NCBI GenBank assembly: GCA_041623475.1
Contig: JBFJWU010000047.1
Coordinates: 1 to 14,161, forward strand
DNA length: 14,161 nt
Source of the DNA: JBFJWU01 sp041623475 [NCBI: bacterium]
GTDB lineage: Bacteria; J088
Direction of reading: 5' to 3'
Below are positions 7,822 through 14,161 of the stretch, piece after piece. Each line of letters opens with the position of its first letter. Positions within the stretch are counted from its first letter, which is position 1. A program made the position numbers and the translations under genes. The notes under the pieces were generated by a model. That model had not been told where the DNA came from and did no database searches. It was given only the letters and a program-made list of their open reading frames with translations.

Positions 7822-8343
7822 TCAAATCACCAGGCCGGCATAGCCGACCAGCATCGCGACCAGTGTCCATGCAGCGGCGGCCATATCGTCCACCATAACT
7901 CCGAAACCGTTTTCGTAATGGTTCTCGAGCGCCCGGGCCGGCCACGGCTTGACCACGTCAAAGAATCGAAACAGGAAAAAGATCACCGCCTGGAGAATGT
8001 AGCCGCCGCCGCCCCAAAGCCCGTAAATAATCCAGTAGGCAGCGATTTCGTCGATCACTACCCAGCCGGGATCGTGAACGCCGGTAATTGCCTGGCAATG
8101 ATCCGTCAACACGACACCGAGCACAAACGAAGCGATCGCCAGTATTGTCCACTGGACTGGGGTTACGCCGGGAAATGCAGCAACTGCGCCCCACGCTACG
8201 AGCGTACCCACTGTCCCCGGGGCAAACGGCGACAAACCACCGCCGCAACCACTGACAAACATCAGGGCCAGCGGACTGCGCTGAGCGCCCCGTAACAACG
8301 GGGCCCACGAGGGAAATTTGGGTGATTTTTCCGGGTTAACCAT
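7822..8343 (-). CDS. pgpA: Phosphatidylglycerophosphatase A
   Basis: PgpA removes phosphate from phosphatidylglycerophosphate to make phosphatidylglycerol at the inner membrane. The 173-residue protein has the family motifs: SGCGGGLSPFAPGTVGTLVA (31-50), the acidic pair in DPGWVVIDEIAAYW, and FRFFDVVKPWPARALE followed by HYENGFGVMVDDMAA. The last blocks contain the conserved Asp and Pro residues expected near the active site. Several hydrophobic helices fit an integral membrane protein. The ATG start at 8343-8341 has no clear Shine-Dalgarno sequence. It is the first gene of the minus-strand group that continues into the phosphoesterase and comF, and it is divergent from the HEAT-repeat gene with only 47 bp between starts. 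I found no convincing promoter in that short gap. Confidence 0.93.
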   Translation of the reverse strand: MVNPEKSPKFPSWAPLLRGAQRSPLALMFVSGCGGGLSPFAPGTVGTLVAWGAVAAFPGVTPVQWTILAIASFVLGVVLTDHCQAITGVHDPGWVVIDEIAAYWIIYGLWGGGGYILQAVIFFLFRFFDVVKPWPARALENHYENGFGVMVDDMAAAAWTLVAMLVGYAGLVI

Positions 8344-8350
8344 GTGCTAA

Positions 8351-8362
8351 GCTGAATTCGGC
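8351..8362. repeat. Near-palindrome in the pgpA/HEAT divergent gap
   Basis: GCTGAATTCGGC (five of six pairs symmetric) lies in the 47-bp divergent space between pgpA and the HEAT gene. It could be an operator shared by both directions, but it is short and may be chance. Confidence 0.2.
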
Positions 8363-8378
8363 CTCGCTAGAAATCACT

Positions 8379-8383
8379 GGAGG
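8379..8383 (+). promoter_or_regulatory. Strong ribosome binding site of the HEAT-repeat gene
   Basis: GGAGG sits seven bases before the GTG at 8391 and fixes that start. The ATG at 8384 immediately after GGAGG is in a different frame and too close to be used. Confidence 0.8.
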
Positions 8384-8390
8384 ATGGACA

Positions 8391-9947
8391 GTGACCGTGC
8401 CCGCCTCTCCTACTCGAATATACGAAGCGTGTTTTGTCGAAATGGGCAAAACGCTGCGCACGGCTCAATTTTACCCGCTGACCCATCCGGCGTTTAACCG
8501 CAGCCTGGAACGCAGCTACCTGTACGTATCCCAATTGCTGAAACGGGTCGGCGTATTGGAAGTTACGATAACAAAGACACACCTGGTCATCCAAGACCGC
8601 AAAGTTACCGGCAACACAAATGTGCTGTCGTTTATGGCCAGCGAGATGTTCCGGCGGCGAATCAAGCTGCTGCATTTTGACCCGGCGACCGAACTCCGCG
8701 ACTACCAGGCACTGTTCCGTGTCCTGTCTACCGACTCCAATAAGATCCAGGCCGGCGGCGGACCGGAAAAAATGCTGGCCCAGGCCGGTGCCCGGAATAT
8801 CTGGTCCAACGCGATGCGGTTCGAAGCGACGCAGTTGGCCGAATGGGAAGAGGATGACGACGAAGAGGCGCAGGACGAAGAGCAGCGCGAAGAAATCAAC
8901 GACATCATTTCGGATGCTCCGGCCCAGCACCCGGAACTTCAGAGCCGACTGGAAAACCTGACTCGTGCCAAGGACCCTGCCCAGATGAAAGCGGTCCTCG
9001 GTGAGATCATCGGTATCTGTCGTGACGCAGCATCGTCCAATAACCACATTCCATCAACAATGGCGCTGCAGGTCATATCGCGAATCGCATACAAGGCTGG
9101 CGTTGAGAAAGCGCCAGGACGATTGCTGGTCCAGGCGATTCGCAGTATTGCAACCAAGGATGTCGTCGAGGCCGAAATCCGGCGGATCACCCACGGACTG
9201 GGCAACGTCTGGGAACACCACAGTGATTCGATTGTGCTGGTTGGCCCGCCGGCGCTGCCTTTCCTGTTTCACGCGCTGGCCCGCAGCGACAGTCGCAAGG
9301 ACAGGACCAGGCTGCTGTCAACGATCCAGAGATTTGGAAATGCTGTCCAGGAACCGGCCATCCAGCTGCTACAGGACAAGCGGTGGTTTGTTGTTCGCAA
9401 CGCGATTGAACTGCTGGGCAACAGCAATGACCCTGATGTGATTCCTGTGGTCTGCAATTACATCGACCACGACCATCCCAAGGTTCGCAACGCGGCCCGA
9501 ACCGCCGCCCGCAAACTGGGTGGAGAGCGGTCAATGGATGCGTTGCTGGAGGCGGTTGACAAAGGGGACGAAACCGACAGGCGACACGCGGTCAGCCAGT
9601 TGACATTTTTTCCCGCCCAGGCGGTACTGCCCAAGATCCTGGAAGTTGTCGACAAGGCTCCGGTGTCTGTGGCTGAAGAAGCATTCCGGGTCTTGTCAGA
9701 ACTGGACCCGCCCGATATGGTCCAGTTCCTCGAAAAAACCCTGGCGGACAGGGGGGGGCTGTTTAACAAGAAGAAAAAGGAAACCATGAGACGAGCCGCC
9801 GCTGAACTGGTCTGCCTGCGCCTGCCGGATACCTGGAATATCCTGAAACAGTACGCGACCGACCCGGACCCGGAAATCCGCAAATGGGTTGCCCGTGGCG
9901 TGGAGTGGATGCAGCGGGCAAAAAAGAGGAACCTTTTGAGCGCATGA
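8391..9947 (+). CDS. HEAT-repeat protein with N-terminal domain shared with the next gene
   Basis: The protein has 518 residues, no signal peptide and no membrane segment, so it is probably cytoplasmic. Residues 1-140 form a mixed alpha/beta domain with a YPLTHP motif (28-33). It aligns by eye with the N-terminus of the downstream HD-GYP protein. A very acidic linker (151-171) follows. Residues from about 200 to 510 are helical repeats of HEAT type, for example around residues 325-375 (DKRWFVVRNAIELLGN, then HPKVRNAARTAARKLG). HEAT repeats make curved protein-binding surfaces, so a scaffold or partner role is inferred; no catalytic motif is visible. A G8 tract (9751-9758) encodes Arg454-Gly456. 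The start is GTG with GGAGG seven bases upstream. The stop overlaps the next ATG as ATGA, so the two genes are coupled. I do not recognise a named family. Confidence 0.85.
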   Translation: MTVPASPTRIYEACFVEMGKTLRTAQFYPLTHPAFNRSLERSYLYVSQLLKRVGVLEVTITKTHLVIQDRKVTGNTNVLSFMASEMFRRRIKLLHFDPATELRDYQALFRVLSTDSNKIQAGGGPEKMLAQAGARNIWSNAMRFEATQLAEWEEDDDEEAQDEEQREEINDIISDAPAQHPELQSRLENLTRAKDPAQMKAVLGEIIGICRDAASSNNHIPSTMALQVISRIAYKAGVEKAPGRLLVQAIRSIATKDVVEAEIRRITHGLGNVWEHHSDSIVLVGPPALPFLFHALARSDSRKDRTRLLSTIQRFGNAVQEPAIQLLQDKRWFVVRNAIELLGNSNDPDVIPVVCNYIDHDHPKVRNAARTAARKLGGERSMDALLEAVDKGDETDRRHAVSQLTFFPAQAVLPKILEVVDKAPVSVAEEAFRVLSELDPPDMVQFLEKTLADRGGLFNKKKKETMRRAAAELVCLRLPDTWNILKQYATDPDPEIRKWVARGVEWMQRAKKRNLLSA

Positions 9948-11323
9948 ACCCGGCCAGCGGACAGCAACTGATTACCCAGATGGCGACGGCGGCCAAGTCG
10001 GTCCTGCTGTACCCGCCCGACCACCAGTCCCGAACACAGCCACTTGACCGGATCGCATCCATCCTGACAGTCATCCTCAAGGAACACGCCGTCTGTTATG
10101 TGTCCATCGAAGAAGACATCCTCGTCGTCAATGGCAATCCATACTTTGATCCGTTTCCCGGCTATGACGAACTGATCGGGATGTTTCGGGACCGGGATCT
10201 TGTCCGGATCGAGTTCCAGGCCAATGTCAACCCCCACGCCATCCGGGTCCTGACAGCGCTCCTGGCAATCCCCGCAGAAGACCTGGCCAACTGGACCAGT
10301 CCCCAGGAGTACCTGGAAAGCCAGGGAGTCGATTCGATCCTGATCGAAACCGACGATGACGACCTGGAACACCGGGCACTGCAGATCTATACCGAAGCCA
10401 AAGACTATATCGTCGGCCTGTTCGACGAGGCCCGCCTGGGCAAGATCCCCAAAGGCGACAACGCCCGCAAGACCATGAACAACCTGGGCAGCATGCTGGG
10501 CAAGGATCCCAACCTGATGCTGGGCCTGACGATGCTGTCGGACTATGACAATTACACGTTCAACCATTCGGTCAATGTCGGTGTATTTTCACTGGCGCTG
10601 TCGGACGAGCTGGGATATTCAGACGACAAGGAAATGTTTGGGCTCGGCGGAATGCTGCACGATGTCGGGAAAACCCGGATCCCGCTGGAGATCATCAACA
10701 AGCCAGGCCGGCTGAGCGATGACGAGTGGGCGGCAATGAAATCCCACCCGGAGATCAGCGGCGAGATTGTCCAGGAAATGGAACTGCACGAGATTTTTGA
10801 TAATGTCCTGCAGCACCATTGCGGCTACAACCGGCGCGGCTATCCGGAATTACCATCCGGCCGCGAACTGAATGATGGCAGCCAGATCACGGCGGTCTGC
10901 GACGTCTACGATTCAGTTACAACGCTGCGGCCATACCAGCGGCAGCATACGCCGCAGGAGGGCATCCAGATCCTGCTCAAGCTGAAAGCCGGCGGGCACC
11001 TGAATCCGTCTTTTGTCGACACATTTATCCGGATGCTGGGGATCTATCCTATTGGCACCGCAGTGCGGCTGAATTCGGGCGAAATCGGCCTGGTTACGGC
11101 GATTAACCGTGAAGTAGAAGACCAACCCAAGATCAAAATCGTCCGCGATACGCGCAGCAACATATTGCGAATCCCGATCGAAGTTGACCTGCAACACGAT
11201 GGCACCGCGTCGGGCGAAACGCGGCGGCGAATTGTCGGCACCCTGGACCCGACCGCAATCGGAATCAGGATCGCGGACTATATAGATCCCAGTGCCCAAG
11301 TCTCACAAAGCGGTGAAGCGTAA
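9944..11323 (+). CDS. HD-GYP domain protein, putative cyclic di-GMP phosphodiesterase or sensor
   Basis: The protein has 459 residues. Residues 1-130 are the putative domain shared with the HEAT protein (YPPDHQ at 23-28). A helical linker runs to about 190, and an HD-GYP domain covers about 200-360. A C-terminal beta extension begins YPIGTAVRLNSGEIGLV. Expected metal ligands are present: His208, His239-Asp240 (in LHDVGK), His268, His291-His292 and Asp320. Such enzymes hydrolyse cyclic di-GMP to pGpG or GMP. The signature is unusual: HHCGYNRRGYP replaces the consensus HHExxDGxGYP, and RPYQ replaces RPY(K/R), so activity or ligand is not assured. The ATG at 9944 overlaps the HEAT stop (ATGA) and is preferred over an open extension to 9884, which lies wholly inside the HEAT gene. 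The 3' end overlaps the convergent gene by 21 nt. Confidence 0.92.
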   Translation: MNPASGQQLITQMATAAKSVLLYPPDHQSRTQPLDRIASILTVILKEHAVCYVSIEEDILVVNGNPYFDPFPGYDELIGMFRDRDLVRIEFQANVNPHAIRVLTALLAIPAEDLANWTSPQEYLESQGVDSILIETDDDDLEHRALQIYTEAKDYIVGLFDEARLGKIPKGDNARKTMNNLGSMLGKDPNLMLGLTMLSDYDNYTFNHSVNVGVFSLALSDELGYSDDKEMFGLGGMLHDVGKTRIPLEIINKPGRLSDDEWAAMKSHPEISGEIVQEMELHEIFDNVLQHHCGYNRRGYPELPSGRELNDGSQITAVCDVYDSVTTLRPYQRQHTPQEGIQILLKLKAGGHLNPSFVDTFIRMLGIYPIGTAVRLNSGEIGLVTAINREVEDQPKIKIVRDTRSNILRIPIEVDLQHDGTASGETRRRIVGTLDPTAIGIRIADYIDPSAQVSQSGEA

Positions 11324-12805
11324 ACTGCTTTTCTTGCCTTCGTTGACCAGTACCGGTTGCAGTTCCAGTTGGGTGTCTGGCGTATAAACCATATACCGGC
11401 CAGGCGGCAAAGGTACCTGGCAGACGGTTGTTTTGCATTCCTCGACGATTGAATTATCCGGCTTGGCTGCGTCATAAATTTTGACGCGCGCCGCCTTGGG
11501 CAGTCGTAATTCCAGAACCCCGATCCGGACCGGAATCTGCTCACGATCAGTGGTATAGCGGCCACCCAGGACGTGGTCGGGAATCCGAACCAGCATCCCT
11601 GGTGGCAACAGGCCGATTTCGCCACCGGATTTGACATTCAGGGAACGCCAGCCGTCAATTTCCTGCAGGCCGACAGACGGAACCGTCCCCCACACGTCCC
11701 TGGCCCAGCTCAGGCTGCGCTCGGCCAGGATCATTCCGTCGTCACCCTGGGCCTTCTGCCACTCGACCTCTGCCGACGCCTGTCCGTCCGACAGGGTCGC
11801 CAGGCCGCGAAACAGGGGCTTCCGCTGGGCGTCAAAAATGGTGGCCTGGTACTTGCCATCCGGCAGCGGCAGCCGCACACCCGACCCCGGAATCCCCGTC
11901 GCCCATGCCTGGAACTCCGGCTGATTCAGGCTGACCAGGTAAGGTTCGTCGGGGCCGCCCTCGGCCGGTCCAGGAATAACCCGCGTCGCCAACGGCATGA
12001 CGACAATCGCTTCACCCGGGATAGTGCCCTCGGATTCGGCCTGGACGCCAAACCAGTCGGCCCGGACCTGGACGTCTGACTGGACCCGCCCCAGGCTGGC
12101 ACGCCCCTCGTAGTCTGTCCAGACCCCGGCAGAAAACGGCAATCCGGTAGACGCCAGCGACACACGCGCAGGTCCGAACCCGGCGTTGGTCCCCTGTTGG
12201 ACAACGCGGACATCAATGACCTGCACCGGCAATTCCAGGACACGGCGCCTGCTGTCGGGCAATTTGATGTCGGTAACCCGCGACCTGACCTGGTCCCAGA
12301 TCAGGTTGACCTCGGCGTTGCCTTCTGGCGCGAGGCCCTCGGCAACACCGCCAACCAGGTCAAATGTGCCTGTATGTCCATCGGCAGACCGCACCTCGAT
12401 GCGGGCGCCGTTCATTGGATCGCCGTTGGCCGCGCTCAGTTCAATCCGAAATGTGTAAAGCGGCACCTGGATCTGGCGAACGAAGTCCTCGCCTTCGACT
12501 GCAAACGGCAGTTCCAGCATTTGCGTTCCGCCGACGTACCACGTGGAATCGTAAGAACCCGGGGCAAGCCTGGCAACTGCCTGCCCATCCGCACCACTGG
12601 CAATCAGGTCAACCAGGCTTCCGGACGGCTGCAGGCGAATAACACCGGTGGCTTCGTGCAGTGCGTGCCCGTCACCATCCAGCACCTGGAACGTTGCCGA
12701 AACCTCTGGCGACGGCGTCTCCTGCGCCGCAACGTGGGACGACAACAACAACCAGGCTGCGGCCAGGGCGACGCCGGCCAGGCGGTCAGGGCGTATCAAC
12801 GACAC
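11303..12805 (-). CDS. Unrecognised secreted beta-rich protein with PxGxY motifs
   Basis: The protein has about 500 residues. A signal peptide is clear: [19 protein letters not shown], then HVAA^QE as the likely cleavage site, so export is expected. The mature part is almost all beta-type sequence in four or five similar-looking modules. Three contain a turn of the form LAPGSYDSTWY, PLPDGKYQATI or PLPPGRYMVY. This pattern is common in carboxypeptidase-regulatory-like or Ig-like sandwich domains. Two Cys near the C-terminus (EECKTTVC) could form a disulfide. No catalytic motif is visible and I know no family name. The start is uncertain: GTG at 12805 overlaps nrdR by 20 nt and gives a normal signal peptide. 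ATG at 12847, with AGGA upstream, is also in frame but would add 14 residues and overlap nrdR by 62 nt. It is probably transcribed with glyA-nrdR. Confidence 0.75.
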   Translation of the reverse strand: MSLIRPDRLAGVALAAAWLLLSSHVAAQETPSPEVSATFQVLDGDGHALHEATGVIRLQPSGSLVDLIASGADGQAVARLAPGSYDSTWYVGGTQMLELPFAVEGEDFVRQIQVPLYTFRIELSAANGDPMNGARIEVRSADGHTGTFDLVGGVAEGLAPEGNAEVNLIWDQVRSRVTDIKLPDSRRRVLELPVQVIDVRVVQQGTNAGFGPARVSLASTGLPFSAGVWTDYEGRASLGRVQSDVQVRADWFGVQAESEGTIPGEAIVVMPLATRVIPGPAEGGPDEPYLVSLNQPEFQAWATGIPGSGVRLPLPDGKYQATIFDAQRKPLFRGLATLSDGQASAEVEWQKAQGDDGMILAERSLSWARDVWGTVPSVGLQEIDGWRSLNVKSGGEIGLLPPGMLVRIPDHVLGGRYTTDREQIPVRIGVLELRLPKAARVKIYDAAKPDNSIVEECKTTVCQVPLPPGRYMVYTPDTQLELQPVLVNEGKKSSLRFTAL

Positions 12806-13259
12806 GACGGGATTCAACCAATGTTCGAATTTCACGCATGAACTCATCGACATCCTGGAACTCCCGGTAAACAGACGCGAAGCGAACGTACGCGACCTGG
12901 TCCAGGTCGCGCAGCTCCTCCATGACGTATGTACCCAGTTTTTCGGACGGGGTTTCCTTGTCGTTGGACTCGCTCAGTTGGTACTCAATCTTGTCAACCA
13001 GCTTGTCGATCCGGGTCTGGCTGATAGGTCGCTTACGGCAGGCGATGGCAACTGATCGCCGCAGCTTGGCCGGGTCGAACGGTTCCCGGCGATTATCGCG
13101 CTTGATGATTTCGGGAATTGACGGCTCAACTTTTTCAAACGTCGTATAGCGACGTCCACATTCCAGGCACAGCCGCCGGCGCCGGATGGCTGTTTCTTCC
13201 TTGTTCAGGCGGGAATCAACGACCTTGGAATCATTAAAACCACAGTGCGGGCACTTCAT
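12786..13259 (-). CDS. nrdR: Transcriptional repressor NrdR of ribonucleotide reductase genes
   Basis: NrdR is a zinc-ribbon, ATP-cone repressor that binds NrdR boxes upstream of ribonucleotide reductase operons in response to ATP/dATP. The 157-residue length is typical. The zinc ribbon is at the N-terminus (Cys3, Cys6, Cys31, Cys34; motif [17 protein letters not shown]), and the ATP-cone occupies about residues 46-140, with [16 protein letters not shown] near its end. An open extension upstream to 13388 is rejected because it lies in glyA. The ATG at 13259 gives the conserved start MKCPHCG, follows a G-rich stretch and overlaps the glyA stop as ATGA. No nrd structural genes are in the window, so its targets lie elsewhere. 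Confidence 0.97.
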   Translation of the reverse strand: MKCPHCGFNDSKVVDSRLNKEETAIRRRRLCLECGRRYTTFEKVEPSIPEIIKRDNRREPFDPAKLRRSVAIACRKRPISQTRIDKLVDKIEYQLSESNDKETPSEKLGTYVMEELRDLDQVAYVRFASVYREFQDVDEFMREIRTLVESRRVVDTP

Positions 13260-14161
13260 CCCGCCACCGCCGATTCGGCCGCCGCAGCCCGGTACAGCGG
13301 GAACGCCTGGCACAACTGCCGAACCTCGCCACGAATTCGCCCCAGCTGGTCCGGTTCCTCGCGATAACGGATGGCCTCGTCGATCCATTGGCCGATCTGG
13401 CGCATCTCGGGCTCTTTCATTCCGCGGGTGGTCACCGCGGGCGTGCCAATGCGAACGCCACTGGTCACAAAGGGCGACCGTGTTTCCCTGGGTACGGTAT
13501 TTTTGTTGGTCGTAATACCAGCCTCTTCGAGCGCGTGTTCGGCATCCTTGCCGGTTACATCCCTGGCCGTCAGGTCCATCAACATCAAGTGGTTGTCGGT
13601 TCCACCGCTGACCAGGTCGTAGCCCAGGTCGGTCAGTTGCGCAGCCAGCGCCTGGGCATTGCGTACCACCTGTTCCTGATAGGCTTTGAAATCGGGCTGC
13701 ATTGCCTCTTTGAATGCCACGGCTTTGGCCGCAATGATGTGCATCAGTGGTCCGCCCTGGATCCCCGGAAAGACTTTTTTGGCAACCGGCTTTTCAAACT
13801 CTGCCTGCCCCAGGACCATTCCGCCTCTTGGTCCACGCAACGTCTTGTGCGTTGTTGTGGTGGTTATATGGGCGTGGGCTACCGGCGACGGATGCACACC
13901 CGCAGCCACCAGTCCGGCGATATGCGCCATGTCAACAACCAGAAACGCATCCACACTGTCGGCAATTTCGCGAAAACGCTCGAAATCGATGACCCGGGGA
14001 TACGCACTGGCACCGGCGACAATGACATCCGGGTTCTCTTCCAGCGCCTGCCTGGCGACCGCATCATAATCAATCGTACCGGTGTCGGGGTCAACCCCAT
14101 ACGACGCAGATGTGTAAATCTGGCCGGAAAAATTGACCTTGGCACCGTGGGTCAGGTGACC
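13256..14161 (-). CDS. glyA: Serine hydroxymethyltransferase, partial (N-terminus beyond window edge)
   Basis: GlyA is a PLP enzyme that converts serine and tetrahydrofolate to glycine and 5,10-methylene-tetrahydrofolate. The frame is open to the window edge and encodes the last 301 residues, so about 120 N-terminal residues are missing compared with the usual length near 420. The visible part begins [13 protein letters not shown] and contains [17 protein letters not shown] and the PLP-lysine motif [15 protein letters not shown] (Lys codon at 13846-13844). It continues with [20 protein letters not shown] and [12 protein letters not shown]. No frameshift or missing motif was seen. It overlaps nrdR by four bases. 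Its product is the substrate of FolD, encoded at the other end of the window. Confidence 0.97.
   Translation of the reverse strand, partial: GHLTHGAKVNFSGQIYTSASYGVDPDTGTIDYDAVARQALEENPDVIVAGASAYPRVIDFERFREIADSVDAFLVVDMAHIAGLVAAGVHPSPVAHAHITTTTTHKTLRGPRGGMVLGQAEFEKPVAKKVFPGIQGGPLMHIIAAKAVAFKEAMQPDFKAYQEQVVRNAQALAAQLTDLGYDLVSGGTDNHLMLMDLTARDVTGKDAEHALEEAGITTNKNTVPRETRSPFVTSGVRIGTPAVTTRGMKEPEMRQIGQWIDEAIRYREEPDQLGRIRGEVRQLCQAFPLYRAAAAESAVAG

Noticed and set aside
7555-8295. Plus-strand open frame of 246 codons opposite the phosphoesterase and pgpA
   Set aside because: It spans two conserved genes on the other strand, and its protein is low-complexity without domain features.
9458-10567. Minus-strand open frame of 369 codons across the HEAT and HD-GYP genes
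   Set aside because: It is antisense to two well-supported genes with no family motif. Long antisense frames are common at this GC content.
13260-13388. N-terminal extension of nrdR
   Set aside because: The 43 extra codons lie inside glyA and precede the conserved MKCPHCG start; the ATGA overlap supports 13259.

Overview
The window looks like chromosomal core sequence from a free-living Gram-negative bacterium, most likely a proteobacterium, with GC content near 57% by eye. The evidence is a lipid A type LpxH-family hydrolase, PgpA, a glyA-nrdR pair with a 4-nt overlap (an arrangement common in Proteobacteria), an apparent lipoprotein, and no mobile, phage or CRISPR sequence. GyrA lacks the E. 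coli-type internal insertion and is not in the usual gammaproteobacterial gyrA-serC neighbourhood. I therefore do not assign it to an order.

Layout. (a) Positions 1-6229, minus strand, read right to left: gyrA, a TPR lipoprotein, aroC, a MurU-like sugar-1-phosphate nucleotidyltransferase, folD and a membrane protein cut by the window edge. Most junctions overlap by 1-4 nt. A good sigma70-type promoter (-35 TTCGCA, 18 bp, consensus TATAAT) lies 50-90 bp upstream of gyrA. (b) Positions 6388-8343, minus strand: pgpA, an LpxH-like metallophosphoesterase and comF, with gaps of 11-28 bp. (c) Positions 8391-11323, plus strand: two coupled genes, a HEAT-repeat protein and an HD-GYP protein. They appear to share the same N-terminal domain of about 85 residues. 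(d) Positions 11303-14161, minus strand: glyA (its N-terminal third lies outside the window), nrdR and an unrecognised secreted beta-rich protein whose 3' end overlaps the HD-GYP gene by 21 nt.

The minus-strand genes cover housekeeping work: one-carbon metabolism (glyA, folD), the shikimate end step (aroC), DNA topology (gyrA), nucleotide-reductase control (nrdR) and envelope lipids (pgpA, lpxH-like). The least familiar part is the plus-strand HEAT/HD-GYP pair, which I read as a small signalling module, possibly linked to cyclic di-GMP. The HEAT gene carries a G8 tract at which a slip of either sign would truncate the protein. Every gap between genes is shorter than 160 bp. I saw no tRNA, rRNA, riboswitch or convincing intrinsic terminator.
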